From the NCBI RefSeq assembly GCF_965363235.1, contig NC_134840.1:93384416-93448415 (forward strand): a stretch of DNA of 64,000 nt, written 5' to 3'. Position 1 is the stretch's first letter. Every line of letters begins with the position of its first letter. The notes under the pieces are model-generated. The model searched no databases. It worked only from the letters and a program-made list of their open reading frames with translations, and had not been told where the DNA came from. A program made the translations under genes and the position numbers. This document shows positions 1-12,028 of this stretch, piece after piece. Source of the stretch: Mytilus galloprovincialis (lineage: Eukaryota; Mollusca; Bivalvia; Mytilida; Mytilidae).

Positions 1-1705
1 TTAATGCTCCAAAACAAGCCATTAACTTTTAATTATTTTCATGTGTTTTCGTGAATTTCGAGAATTTTTACCATTTAAATATCTGAAAAGGTTTATTTAA
101 CTTAAATACCCATAATATTAATATTTTAGTATTATGCGTCCTTGATAAAAGTAAGGAGAACGAACCCAGGGCCTTACTGCTGATTAATGTTGATGTTTGA
201 GTTCTTTTATATACGTTATAATATGAATATACCCAATAATCTAGAAAACTTGCAATAAAAACATAATCAACCTAGTTGTTTTATACTCATCTAAAATAGA
301 TATTTTTCAAAGGTCTTTTTTATTTTTTTACCGTACACCTTTTACATTTATTGACATTATAATAAAAATCATAAAAATTTATGAATTACAATTAATATAT
401 ATCTTTATTTTTATTTCTTATATACATGATAAATATATTTTTTATTGGGGCCGGATCGATTTTAAATATGGGATGGATCGACGTTGGGCCGGATCGACTT
501 GGGCCGGATCTACGTGGGGCCAGATCGAACCAAAAGCTTATTCTTGCTGTGACACTTTCCTGTCGCAGAAAGGGATCAAGGCAAGAAATAAAATAGCCTT
601 TCATGACTTCACAAAAATAACATATTTTATATTTTTCCAGCACCAGCAATAATTTTATCCCTCTATACAGGTATAAACACCATATAGAGGGTTTGTTCCC
701 AACCGGATAAATAAAACTTAGATATGATGTCTTCTCCTTGTACATTTTTTGTACTTAGCTACAAAAGGACAGCAGGAGTCTACATGCCAGTTTGTAGAAT
801 TTGAAGCGTTTTACGTTTTTGTGGTTTTATCATAGAGTATTGACCCTTTGACTGCCATGGCATTGAAAAACGTTTTACCTTTGACTGCTAAGAATCGGCC
901 TGGCTTCGAACTTTATCAAACAGCGCCATGGCAACCCTGACAACAATTGATAACGTCACGCTATTCTGCATGGTACCTGTATATGATTGCTCGTGTGATG
1001 ACACCACAGTATGTCTGCTTTGTTCATTTATCACTCTCAAGTGTCGAATGTTTTTACTGTATTTGTGTTTTTTTTTATATTTGATCAGTCTTTTAATTGG
1101 TGTTAATTGCAATTTATTAGTATTTGTAAAAACTGATAGCCTCATTGACTTTAATGGTATTCAGAAAATCTGTGCCACATGGCCAATATTTTGGCCTTAA
1201 AGTTATTTCTCAAAAATGCCACGGCCCATTTTAAATCGTTTGTGTTGTATGAAATAAACCATAATTAGTTATGGTGACAACACCAGTGTTTAGTTTAAAA
1301 TATTTAACGGTTTTACTTCGATTGACATCAGAAGAAGTGTGACGTCTTTTGCATCACTTTTAAATTCACGACAGGCTCCCGTTCTAGAACAAACTCTATG
1401 TGTAATATGCTTTATTAAACTCAAATGTTCGGATTTGTGTATCAAATTCCATTGTCAAACTTTTGAAGAAGAAAAATAAAAACAATAAAAAAACTTCGGG
1501 CTTTGGAAAAGTTTTCTGATTTTGTTCTACATGCCTTTAGTTTGTATAATATCAAACATCGTCACAGCAAATAGGTATTTCGTCAATTACGGTAAATGAT
1601 AGAGCGAGAATATAAATTTATTTGTGAAAATTGCCACTGTGTGAAATTAAGTTCCTACAATTACAGACAGGCAAATTTTCTTTGTCTTGTTTTACTTTTT
1701 AGTTG
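1..1705. other. AT-rich stretch, no gene recognised
   Basis: No convincing exon, domain or RNA gene was seen on either strand. The only structure noticed is a short G-rich degenerate repeat at about 446-530, in which GGGCCGGATC recurs several times. Short open frames here have no recognisable similarity and no splice context. The region would be downstream of the FGFR-like gene on the minus strand, so missing kinase exons could have been expected here, but no catalytic-loop or DFG-like sequence was found. Confidence 0.5.
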
Positions 1706-1708
1706 ATG

Positions 1709-1765
1709 ATAAAATTGAAAATGGAAATGGGGAATATGTCAAAGAGACAAGAACCCGACCAAATA
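1709..1765 (+). repeat. fragment of the 'GTGTCAAAGAGACAA' interspersed repeat
   Basis: This is a short fragment similar to the start of the longer copy at about 60308-60640: both have AAAATTGA(A/G)AATGGAAATGG followed by a GTCAAAG(A/C)GACAA motif and ACCCGACCA. It has no coding potential. Confidence 0.6.
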
Positions 1766-1845
1766 TGTTAAAGGATGGCTTCTTAAAGTCAAGTGGCAAA
1801 TAAATATGCATATATTAAGGACGTGAACATGCCACTTCTTCATTT

Positions 1846-1985
1846 ACTGTGGATTCATTTATTTTCGTGGGTATCAATTTTCGTGGATAGAGAAAAAAAG
1901 ACGTTTCGTGGTATACGTAAATTCGTGGATCGCTGATTACAACCAAAACAATTAGATACGTAATTCGTGGATTTCTTTTTGATTT
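1846..1985 (+). mobile_element. MITE-like fragment (ACTGTGGATTCATT terminus)
   Basis: It begins with ACTGTGGATTCATT followed by a TTTTCGTGG motif repeated several times. The same terminus occurs inverted at about 5011-5053 and again at 7183, defining a family of small terminal-inverted-repeat elements. Only one end is clear here, so this copy is probably truncated. Confidence 0.6.
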
Positions 1986-1999
1986 AGGAGATTATATAA

Positions 2000-3795
2000 C
2001 ATCCTTGGTTCGATCAATAATAAAACAAAACAAAAAAGAAGGAATTCATTGAAAAAGTTTTGAGTTGTCAAAATCCTCCCTTAATTGGTCATTCTAGGTT
2101 AAAGTGTTCATTGATAACTTCGATTACAATAATGGGCAGAGACAACTAATAGTGTTTCCTGCAGCTTTTAAAAAGGGCAGGGTAATTGTTAGCTCAGAGG
2201 GCACATTAAGCGCGATGGACAACAATTTTAGGGCACTTACTTAACATAAACAGGCAATTTCTATAAAATGGATTCATTTAAAACATACTAGTTTAATACT
2301 ATAATAGGGACATATACATCTGTAATCAATCATTAAAACAAATTGTTAAACAAGAAAAAGTGTGTAAAACATATATATATGAAATATTTAAAACAATAAA
2401 CACAATTAAAAACAAAATCAGTTCTTTAAAAACAAGAAAGCACTATGTCATATACATGTATATAAAAATATTGCTTTGGTCATATCAATTGTCATTGACA
2501 AATCCTCCTTTTTTTCCTTAAAAACAGGTTGACACATTCCCTGATATCCAGGGTAATTTTTAGTAACCAAAATTTATTAAATTACAAAAAAAAATAACTT
2601 TACAAATTAACCCCTTCCCCTCTACACCCTTTTCCAAATTAAATTAATATAGATACAACAAGTTTTACTACTTTCATGGCACTACCATATCAGCTGTTTA
2701 TTTTAAATGTCTATAAATAGCCAGACATAGTTGTCTGTTACTTAGGTGTTTTCCCCAAGTATTTTTCCCGCCTAAAATGATCATGTGACATGTTTGTAAA
2801 CAAAAGAAAACATTTGATCACGGAATCCATTTATTTTGTGGATAATTCTGCTTTTAATAATTTAGTTTGGATTTTTATTCATTTCATTTAAGGTACAGTC
2901 AAGCATTTGTATTTAAAAAATAGTTTGCAAAGAATTTTTACTTTTCAATTTGACAAATGTCTCATGTCAGATCGCCGTTCATTGGCTTGTTCAACCATGC
3001 AAACAATGTAAATTATGTAAATTAGAAATCTATCAGCTGTAAAAAAAAATTATCTAAGCATCACATCGATGTTTTTTCATTAATCTTCTAGGCAAAACGA
3101 TGTTTCTGGGACTTGGGGGATACAATCAGGACCCGTGATTAGTATCTGTATTCACTATTCAATCTATTGCAGTTTGCTAATCAGCTGATTACGAAATCGA
3201 TTACAAAATGGCGACCTAGTGAACTTTTGTTTTGAAGGGAAATAACTCGAGCGGTATTCATAAAATATGTCTTTCAGTACCAGTTGTTAATTACGACGAT
3301 AAAGGCATGGCGTCAGGAATTTCGACAAAATTAGGGCAGGGCGCAAATTTTTTTTCCCAAAAAGGGCAGGGCTTCGAGAAATCGCGGCAGGGCGCCATTA
3401 CACGCCAAAACCACCTGTAGGAAACACTAACTAATTATTTGTTTGTTTTACAATTTATAAATTCTTGTCTGAATTCTATAAGGCATTCAAAACTTTATGA
3501 TTGAAAGCTAATTTCCCTAATCACGATAGAATAAACAGTGATATAAGTATAAGGTGTGAAAATAAATGTTCCTGTCATAAACAATATTACCTACGGGCAA
3601 TATCCCCGTATTTAATCAATTTTAAAAGTAAATTATCACTGATATTCGATATATTTATTATAGATTTATTCAAAATACTTGTATCTTCTTTCAGTAAAAA
3701 TCACGTGTTATGTTACAGTGTTTATCGCTAGTCAACACTATACTAAAACTGCATAACATAACCGGAAATAAACATCCAACTCCATACACAGTTCT
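2000..3795. other. no gene recognised
   Basis: This stretch is AT-rich, with no supported exon. Two short 'AGGGCAGGGCGC' type motifs occur around 3330-3400 with a similar motif near 2180, probably repeat debris. A KH-type or other domain could not be found in the short open frames. Confidence 0.5.
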
Positions 3796-3799
3796 CGGG

Positions 3800-4965
3800 A
3801 TTATTAAGTCTTTCCACTTTTCTGTGGAAAGACTTATTGTTTTTGTTCTGATTATTATTATTTTTTTTATTTTTTTCTTCCGCCAAATTTTGTTCTTGCG
3901 CAAAATGTTTGTTTCGCAATATGTCGCTTAGATATTTCTCATATAGTATCGTATAGTAAATGCGCTTTTAAATTTCACACTGCTGAGCGGAACCATTATC
4001 TATGTAAGAGTTATCTCCCTTTTTCACTGTTTACCCTCTGTGTGCATCTCCTTCGTAACAAAACAAGATAGCGACAAAATTCTTTTTACAAATTGTTCGT
4101 TTCATCCTCAGTAATTTTTGGCGTATTTGGATCGAAGCGATTCGATGAAATTTTATAGGAGTTATCTACCTTTACAAAATAAATTTGTCGGTATGTTTGT
4201 TTAACTCATAAACAGTTAACCGTATAACCCTGGAATGTTTTTATTTGAGTCCTCTAGGTCCCAACTTAGAAAATGAGGTCAAGGTCAAAGGTCAAGGTCA
4301 AGTTCTGAATTGTGATTTTTGCTTGTTTTTGCATTTTCTCCGACATTTTGAGAGGTACAGAGAAAAAACAAGTGGAAAATGTCAGTTTTTTTGTAATGAA
4401 GATATGCTACATTTAGTCTTATACAATTAAATGGCATCTTATAGGAGTTATTGCCCCTGAAATGTCTTGATATAAAGTTATTTGATTACAACTTCAATTA
4501 AGTTCATTATAAAGACATTTGACCTTATACAAAAGGTTAAGTGACAAATGACCTTGAAAAATGGCTACCGGAAGTGACCTTTAGAAAATCGGAAGTAGCT
4601 TTTTTTGCAATTTTTTTCACATAAAAGTACTCAAAATCCATATAATTTGTCATATAGATACATAAACAGATTACTAAAGACTAAAAATGACTTCCAACAA
4701 ACCGGAAGTGGCCAATTATCTCCCATTCTACATACAAAAGTATATAGAAACTATATATTTTTAGAATCAGTGTGAAAGAAGCTATCATATGAGACCGAAA
4801 GTGACATTCATTTCACCGGAAGTAGCATATTATCTCCCTTATATCACTCAAAAAGATAATTAAACCATCATTTATCGCATCAGTATAAACAAATTACCTT
4901 CTTATCCAAATTTCTCTGGTGTGGAAAGACTTTCAATTGTTCTCTGAACAATTGGTTTTTAATTC
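3800..4965 (+). mobile_element. hairpin-ended interspersed element (family D)
   Basis: A perfect 11 bp-arm hairpin (AGTCTTTCCAC, 6 nt loop, complement) lies at 3807-3834. A second perfect hairpin (CAATTGTTC, 3 nt loop, complement) lies at 4934-4954, preceded by another copy of GTGGAAAGACT. The body contains short recurring motifs such as CCGGAAGT(G/A) and no intact ORF. The arrangement suggests a non-autonomous element of about 1.15 kb. The assignment to a Helitron-like class is inference. Confidence 0.55.
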
Positions 4966-5053
4966 TTCGTTGAATTCTTTAATTCGTGGTTCGCTGTGAC
5001 CCACGAAACCCACGAAAATTGGTATACCACGAATAAAAATGAATCCACAGTAC
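4935..5053 (-). mobile_element. MITE-like fragment, inverted ACTGTGGATTCATT end
   Basis: It ends with the reverse complement of the terminus at 1846: CCCACGAAAATTGGTAT, CCACGAATAA, then AATGAATCCACAGT. It abuts the family D element on its left and the LINE fragment on its right. Confidence 0.6.
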
Positions 5054-5392
5054 CAAGACCTAATTCTGATTTTTTTAAAAGAACATTTAAATATTCTGGT
5101 CTTATTACCTGGAATAATTTACCAAATAATATTAAAGAAATAGATAATTTAGATACATTTATGACCAACTGTTCAAACTATTTTCTAACTGAACAGAATA
5201 AAGATGCATGAAACTAATGTATTTCTTTTTCTTCTTCTACTGAATGCATATGTGCTTATTTAACTGTATTATGTATTTTATATTGTATGTATTTTTGTAC
5301 GTTTTTTATTTGTATTGATAGTTTTTGAAGATTAACATGTAATTGTTAAATGTGTTACCTTCGTTAAATAAAGAATTTTATTATTATTATGT
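5054..5392 (+). pseudogene. 3' end of a LINE (reverse transcriptase ORF C-terminus and 3' UTR)
   Basis: The frame ending in a stop at 5211 contains FKRTFKYSGLITWNNLP followed by NNIKEIDNLDTF. This matches the pattern F-x-Y-S-G-x3-W-N-x-LP-x2-I-K found at the C-terminus of many LINE (CR1/Jockey/L2-type) reverse transcriptases. After the stop come about 180 bp of AT-rich 3' UTR and a tail AATAAAGAATTTTATTATTATTAT, typical of a LINE 3' end with a short repeat tail. The reverse transcriptase catalytic part is absent, so this is a 5'-truncated, dead copy. Confidence 0.7.
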
Positions 5393-6310
5393 AAACAATC
5401 GCCATATTGCTTTGTGACGTATTGGAATTTCCACAACAATATATATATTTTCGAATAACAGCCACTTTAACTCGCTTTGTAACTACGATGTACACCTTAT
5501 CTACTAATATATATAAATAACGTCACATAATCTGTATATCTGTGTGGACCTAATCTACCATGTACCTATCTGATCACGTGACATGAATATTAATACACAA
5601 ATTCTTGTTCAAATGTATAATTCCATAATATTTAAATAAACACAATTGCTTTTATGGTTGTGAAAATATTGAAGTTTCAAATATTAAACTCATGCAACAC
5701 ACATTATTTACATTTACCACAATTGATATTCTTTACAAAACAAAATCGAATAATACTGCATTCTTTTATACTAAATAAAATATCTGATATATAGATTCAC
5801 TTACGTTTGCATGCAGTTTATTCACATTCGAGAGATATTTTCCTTTTCGTGTTTCAACACATCATCTCATTGTCAACTCATTGTCAACATTGATGTAAAC
5901 AATCGCCATATTGCTTTGTGAAGTATTGGAATTTCCACAATAATATATATATATATATTTCGATTCACAGCCACTTTAACTCGCTTTGTAACTACGATGT
6001 ACACCTTATCTGCCAATATATTTAAATGACGTCACATAATCTGTATATCTGTGTGCACCTTATCTACTATCGTGCCTATCTTATCACGTGACATGAATAT
6101 TAATACACAAATTCTTGTTCAGATGTTAGATTCCATAATATTTAAATAAACACAATTTCTTTTATGGTTGTGAAAATATTGAAATTTCAAATATTAAATT
6201 CATGCAACACACATTATTTATATTTACCACAATTGATATTCTTATCTACCAATATATTTAAATGACGTCACATAATCTGTATATCTGTGTGCATCTTATC
6301 TACTATATGT
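5391..6310 (+). repeat. two-and-a-bit direct copies of a ~345 bp unit
   Basis: A unit starting GTAAACAATCGCCATATTGC occurs at 5391-5735 and again at 5895-6243, about 504 bp apart and nearly identical. A third partial copy (CCAATATATTTAAATGACGTCACATAATC) lies at 6242-6305. Each unit contains GACGTCA- and CACGTG-like 6-8 bp motifs, but no gene could be linked to them. Confidence 0.75.
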
Positions 6311-6599
6311 ATGATAACTTTTTAATTTACAGTAATTTTTGGGCCGAATAAGGGCCTTATTGCTCCTACTCCTTTGATTGGTTAAGTTCCAGTGATGGTT
6401 ATTTTCTTGTATGCAATCAAATGTTATGTTATATTTTTTCTATAGTACTGGACAGGATAAAACTTTACTCATGCCAAGTATATCTTTATTTGTAACAAAG
6501 ATAAATTCTGCACATTTTTTCTAAAAGTGCAAATTTAACAAAGACTATGGTCGAGTTGTTGTCGCTTTGACACATTCCCCATTTCCTTTTTCAATTTTA

Positions 6600-6955
6600 A
6601 TAGGGAAAAATCAATTGTGGTATTACACCTAGAGCAAATCTGACATGTGTGGGTAATCTTCTTTCTATGAAACTACTGAGACACATTTAACCATACTTGA
6701 CCATAATAATTAATATGTTTTTTCTTTAAAAAATGTATCAGATGACCCCACCTTCCAACCCTCATGGCCCACATGAATAAAAATGGAACATAGGGGTAAA
6801 ATGTAGATTTTTGTATATATCTCTGAAACTAAACCATTTTGAGCAAATCAGACAGGGGGCAGTTGATGGTTTTCTCAGAGCATGGGTCCTGTGTAATTTC
6901 GAGGAGAAGATTTTTTAAAAGTTAACGGACATTTAATATGGACGACAGACAACAA
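6600..6955 (+). repeat. diverged copy of the 'GCTCACC...GGTGAGC' element (family B)
   Basis: The segment shares the family B body: a 'CATAGGGGTAAAATG' segment, 'GAGCAAATCAGACA', and the end 'GAGAAGATTTTTTAAAAGTTAACGGAC' followed by GGACGAC. Its terminal GGTGAGC hairpin is missing. It directly abuts the FGFR alpha-C exon on the intron side. Confidence 0.5.
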
Positions 6956-7007
6956 GTGCTGCCCATTGGACCAAGATCGTTTTTAACCCTTAAAGTACAC
7001 CACTTAC

Positions 7008-7118
7008 CATTTTGTGTACAACATCCCAGGAAATTAATAATATTTTCATGGCATCCTATTAATTTCATCACTTCCATTTCTTGCATTAAATCTGTCAATT
7101 CTCTATCGGTTGCATCCT
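7008..7118 (-). CDS. FGFR-like receptor tyrosine kinase, alpha-C helix exon
   Basis: This 111 nt exon has acceptor TTTTAG at 7119-7124 and donor GTAAGTG at 7001-7007. With the phase-1 G of the preceding exon it encodes [19 protein letters not shown] followed by [18 protein letters not shown]. It matches the FGFR kinase segment between the beta3 strand and the hinge. The glutamate in QEMEVMK aligns with the alpha-C Glu that salt-bridges the catalytic lysine, and NIINFLG is the family's NIINLLG. Exon phase (2 nt in, 1 nt out) fits the glycine-loop exon at 15325-15437, 8.2 kb upstream. The next kinase exons (hinge, HRD, DFG) were not found to the left, and the window edge may cut them off. No internal stop is present. 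Confidence 0.9.
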
Positions 7119-7182
7119 CTAAAATATTTAAATAATATTGACAATTATTAATGGATAAAACCATTGGTCACATTCAAAGAAT

Positions 7183-7362
7183 ACTGTGGATTCATTCATT
7201 TTCATGGATTGCTTAAAACTTGCATAATTGTGGATATTTGATTTTGTAATTTTTCCAATCTCTGTATTCAAAGCCTATTCAAAATATGTTATTCAATGAA
7301 CATTTGAATTCAATGTTCACCTGTACCCACGAAAATTGGTATCAAACTAATGTTAATGAATC
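7183..7362 (+). mobile_element. small MITE-like element (ACTGTGGATTCATT family)
   Basis: It starts ACTGTGGATTCATTCATTTTC and ends with CCCACGAAAATTGGTATCAAAC and AATGAATC, an imperfect inverted copy of the start. It is about 180 bp, non-coding, and lies just upstream of the alpha-C exon within the large FGFR intron. Confidence 0.6.
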
Positions 7363-8237
7363 AAAAGTAATTTGTCCCAACCCAGGACTATATGTCCCCA
7401 TTCAAAAACATTGATCAGGAACCCTCCCCTTGCAGTGGCATAGCTTGCATGTATGCTCAGATGCTCAAGCATCCACATCATTTTGACAAAACAAAAATAA
7501 AAAAAACAGCAGTTTAACTCGGAAGTATCAAAATGTAACAAGGCTGAGGATATGAGGATAACATCCAGTCATTTTCGAAGCAGTATGCCTGGTCTTTCAT
7601 TTAGGATAATTTAGTTTGATACATGAATCGCAGAATAGTGTTTCAAGTTAACTTTTCTTCGTATAAATAGTCTATGTCATCAGCTAAGGCAAGCGGAGAG
7701 GACTGATACGCAGACCCGTGGATATGTTTCATCTGAAATTGAACCTAGTGGAGGGATGGCTTCTCATTTGACTATAGTAACTAACAACTAAAACACCATA
7801 TCCTGATATCGTTTCTTGCGACATTGTAAACGACGTGATAAAACAAATCAATTTGTAATAGATCGTGATAAGTCCTAGGCTTATGAATTCCCGTTTCTAT
7901 TTAGGTTCAAATACTAATTTTATTTTTATTCAGTAAAGAACAAAGATCCAATATTCCCCGCCATGCACATTACATGTCATATTTTATCTATCAAAGGCCA
8001 AGGAACAAGGGAATAACTAAAAAAAACTTTTATTTCTTTTTCTTTTTTATTTTTAATATCTAAAAAGAAATAAAAGCTTCACAGCAAATGAAATGGGATT
8101 TCCATTACAATTTATATTTCAAAGGGACATTACTAGTTAAAAATATTTGATTACGAATTATTTTCAAAATTGTCAAAGACATTGCTTATGATATGAGTTT
8201 CACTTAATCTGACATGAATTGTACACATGAGAGTGCT
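7363..8237. other. intronic sequence, repeat fragments
   Basis: This lies within the 8.2 kb FGFR intron. At 7377-7465 there is a fragment (CCCAACCCAGGACTATATGTCCCCATTC) related to the G-rich repeat at 58140-58310. No exon was recognised in the rest. Confidence 0.45.
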
Positions 8238-8271
8238 AAAAATACCGGACGATCGGACGCCCGGTATTTTT
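8238..8271. repeat. perfect inverted repeat, AAAAATACCGG arms
   Basis: Arms of 11 bp (AAAAATACCGG and CCGGTATTTTT) are separated by a 12 bp GC-richer loop containing CGATCG. It lies in an otherwise unremarkable intron segment. It may be the terminus or remnant of a mobile element. Confidence 0.8.
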
Positions 8272-9460
8272 ATGTCTCCTGCATGCGTTTAGCTCAGTAA
8301 TAAAAAATCCAAGGTTGTAGACTCAAATTCCTGGAAAGAGAAGTCACTTCAGTTCCTATACTCAGAAGTTCCTAAATTATACAGAAGTGCTGCTGTAATG
8401 GAGTCCGTTTAAACGGTTTTTGATATGTCAAATAGAAGATTGGGGGGGAAACTTTACATCAAATATTTATGAATTGAATGATGGTAGTTTCAAGAAAACA
8501 ATAAAATTTGGTTAAAAATATAAATATATGAATTGGTGGGTATTTTGAATTTAAACAAAAATCTAACTAGTGTCGGATTCTGGGGGAGGACATGTGCTTA
8601 AATAAAAAATATTTTCTGCACAAAAAGGTCCAAAACATTTTTCGGCTCGCTCGACTCGGCAAAACATCCACATCATTTCAACCCTGGCTACGCCACTGCC
8701 TTGGATCCCCAATAGAACAAGCAGAGCTTGCATTGCTCACAAGTTTGTTTTTTTGCTTAAATCTTTCATCAATGACTGTTTTTGCTTTTCAATTTATATT
8801 TAATAATAAGAGGCTTACAAATGCCAATACAATGTTCATTGTATCTGTCATATTTTCATTAAAAGCAAATAAATGCATTTTACCCATTTGTTCCATTTTA
8901 ACCATAGTGTCTTTGTTTCTTGAAGTACAAGGAAATAAAATACAAATTTATACTAAATTCATTTGCGAAGATTTATAAAGTTAAAAAAACAAAGCGCGAA
9001 AGCGCTGTAAAGGCAGTTAATTACAGGTTGTGTGTATTTCTAGTCCAGTTATATCATTATCTTCCATAGAACAGAGGTGGTTTGTAGTATTTAAGATTTA
9101 GAGTTCTCTTGTACCTAGTTCACCTATATCTATAGTCTACTGTTTACAGTATATTTTCTGTACCTCGCCATGAAATGCATTTTTAAGACATAAGAACTTT
9201 TCCTTTTTAATGTAAATAAAACTATTTTTAATAATTGATTATATACACATATTCAATTACTCATATCCTATGAAAAATAATTCACAAAGATTGACTAGTC
9301 TCCGTTCTGTGTGTATTGCTGGAACATCAAGTAACATAATGGTTAATGTACATAGTAACATGTCAACTCTTTTGAAGACAGAACTTTTTTAAAATTCTCC
9401 CTCCAAGCAAAATTATTTTTCAGTATAAACATGATAAAGTTATCTACCTGTATTAATGAC

Positions 9461-10205
9461 CTCAAGAGCCTGTGTCGCTCACCTTGGACGGTCTATGTGC
9501 ATATTAAACAACGGACACATATAAAATGACAAAATTGTGTTTTTGATGATGGGGATGTGTTTGTAGATCTTTCTTTACTGAACATTCTTGGTGCTACAAT
9601 TATCTCTATCTATAATAAACATGGCCCAGTATTTACAGTTGAAAATATTTTAAAAAATACAAAAATTTATGAAAATTGTTAAAAATTGACTATAAAGGGC
9701 AATAACTCTTTAAGGGGTCAACTTAAAATTTTGGTCATATTGACTTATTTGTAGATCTTACTTTGCAGAACATTATTGCTGTTTACAGTTTATCTCTATC
9801 TATAATAATATTTAAGATAATAACCAAACTCTGCAAAATTTCCTTCAAATTACTAATTTGGGGGCAGCAATCCATCAACGGGTTGTCAGATTTGTCTGAA
9901 AATTCCTGGTCAGATAGATCTTCACTGAAGAGACAATTTCACCCTATGTCAGATTTGCTCTAAATGCTTTGGTTTCAGAGTTATAAGCCAAAATCTACAT
10001 TTTACCTGTATGTTCTATTTTTGGCCATAGTGGCCATCTCGGTTGGTTGACCGGGTCTAACCACACATTTTTTAAATTAGATACCGCAATGATGATTTTG
10101 GCTAAGTTTGGTTAAATTTGGCACAGTAGTTTCAGAGAAGATTTTTTTGTAAAAGTTTATGGACGACGAAACCAAGTGATGAGTCAGGTCAGGTGAGCTA
10201 AAAAG
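9461..10205 (+). mobile_element. family B interspersed element
   Basis: It opens with CAAGAGCCTGTGTCGCTCACC and closes with GGTCAGGTGAGCTAAAAAGG. The body carries the family landmarks: 'AAAGGGCAATAACTC' then 'AAGGGGTCAA', 'TGTTTACAGTTTATCTCTATCTATAATA', 'GTTATAAGCC', and 'GTAGTTTCAGAGAAGA' before the GACGACG stretch. It has no coding capacity. Other copies lie at 15751-16393, 24858-27278 and (inverted, partial) 34519-34775. Confidence 0.75.
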
Positions 10206-10209
10206 GAGT

Positions 10210-10665
10210 TTTTAATCAAGGTAACAATGACATCTGGTGGCCATAAAAGCTGTCTCATTAGCATTTTAACCACTTCCCATATTTGCTTTTAAGACAATAG
10301 AAGAAAATTATTCAATGCAAAAACAAAACTTACTTGTAAATATGAAATTCTCTTTACAGTATGAGTTTTTCTCATTGTTGGAGATTGTACAGTAGTACAG
10401 TCCTGTAACTGCTTATACCCATTTCTTTTCCCCTTTAGTTTGATAAACTCACAGAATATCATATATTTACATTGTGCCACATCTCCTTATTTTTATATGC
10501 ATTACAATAACATGAACAATTGTAATTCAAATCTATATATCAAAGCAAAATGAATTTCACTACTTTCATTCATGCATCCTTTGGAAAAATATAAGTTCTA
10601 AAATGACACAATATATGTTTATTTATATGAAAATAATATTTAGTTTTCGACTCTTAACAGGTATA
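10210..10665. other. intronic sequence, nothing recognised
   Basis: This is an AT-rich spacer within the large FGFR intron. No exon-like open frame with splice sites and no clear repeat was seen. Confidence 0.4.
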
Positions 10666-10667
10666 AA

Positions 10668-10972
10668 CAAGAATGTGTCCCCAATACACGAATGCCCCAC
10701 TCGCTCTATCATTTTCCATGTTCAGTGGACCGTGACATTGGGGTAAAAACTCGTAATTTGGCATTAAAATTAAAAAGATCATATCATAGGGAACATGTGT
10801 ACCAAGTTTGAAGTCGATTGGACTTCAACTTCATCAAAAACTACCTTGACCAAAAACTTTAACCTGAAGAGGGACAGACGGACGGACGAACGGACGAACG
10901 GACGAACGGACGAACGGACGCACAGACCAGAAAACATAATGCCCCCCTACTATCGTAGGTGGGGCATAAAAA
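10668..10972 (+). mobile_element. family A interspersed element (GGTGGGGCATAAAA terminus)
   Basis: It starts CAAGAATGTGTCCCCAATACACG, contains the 'TTCAGTGGACCGTGA' and 'CCTTGACCAAAAACTTTAACC' blocks and a GACGGACGAACGG microsatellite (about 10873-10921), and ends at the CTACTATCGTAGGTGGGGCATAAAA hairpin. Copies recur at 13546, 28611, 43293, 44072 (inverted) and 45547. Confidence 0.8.
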
Positions 10973-11763
10973 TGCACAGCTGTGTCATGATTTGTGAAAT
11001 CTGTGCTGAAAACATAGGCATTTATGGTGTTTGAGTAATTCCATCTGTGAAGCTCAACATTAGCTCGTCAGTTGGTGGTGGACAGTTATAAATCTTTCCT
11101 GCAGGATGAATGTACATCTGTTCAAGAAAACCAATTTCACAAATCAAAACTTTCCTCTAGATTTCTCCTACAATATTCATCCAGTTTAGTTCTTTTGGTT
11201 TAACGGGACACCGTCCTGATTTTTAATTTTGTAAACCATTCAGTCTCTTGCTTACAAATGGTGCATGAAAATAGGATGGGAATGCATGGCAGTAGACAAG
11301 TCTCTATAAAGTGGGTATGTGCCCTGAATAAAGTTTTATAACATTAGCTTTTTTGAAACTTGTGAAAGAATTGTGCAACACACATACCTAAATAACTATA
11401 ACATAGGTGGAGAGCATCATTCATGTCAATGTTTTGTTCCTGTTTACATTGTCATTGATATTTTTCAAGAAAGCCCGAGGCATAGCTCATGAATTCTTGT
11501 CATTACAACCGAAATTTACATAATTACTGCCAAAATAATTATCAGTATAATATATCTCTTGTAGAAAAACCATACAATTGTAGTATTAACCAAAAAATGT
11601 CAAACAGATGATATTGAATCGTAATCCCAAAAGTTATGACGTCTTGAATTCACCCCCCTTTTTATTCTAAAACGATAATTGCGGTTGCAAACAGACTTTG
11701 GTTTACTTGCATGGAGATTATATAAATAACAGTATATATTTCTTAAAGAAAATAAAGTTTTAC

Positions 11764-11971
11764 CATGAATAGTTTCCTGAACGTAGTCGTTTTCAGTAAA
11801 ATGTGCCTTGCAAACAACAGCTGATTGATATGGTTCTACGATTGCATCGCACATGACAATCTACGTTTGAGCCATGGCGTTGATCCAACTTTTCCTTCTT
11901 ATTAAGTCATTTAGAAATGCAAGTCCTCCTCTTAAATGACACTCAGGTACACACCAACAAGGACTAGGCAT
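11764..11971 (-). pseudogene. THAP-domain exon with an in-frame stop
   Basis: From an ATG at 11971 the frame reads MPSPCWCVPECHLRGG, AFLNDLIRRKSWINAMAQT, a TAG stop at 11863-11861, then without frame change IVMCDAIVEPYQSAVVCKAHF and TENDYVQETIHG up to a possible donor GTAAAAC. This follows the THAP zinc-finger plan (C2CH): an N-terminal Cys pair, the conserved Trp in RRKSWINA, a Pro, and C-x2-H followed by F and a DY. The AVPT-type box is missing and would lie in a later exon. The stop falls in the middle of the domain, so as written the product is a non-functional 36-residue fragment. It lies in an FGFR intron on the same strand. It is probably a relic of a THAP transposase-type or transcription-factor gene. 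Confidence 0.65.
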
Positions 11972-12028
11972 CGTTAATTGTGTGATTGTTTTGCAGTGCA
12001 AAAACGGAAGTTAAGGACGGAACTGACT

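Noticed and set aside
6938-7135. 65-codon plus-strand frame overlapping the alpha-C exon
   Set aside because: It is the antisense shadow of the FGFR-like exon.
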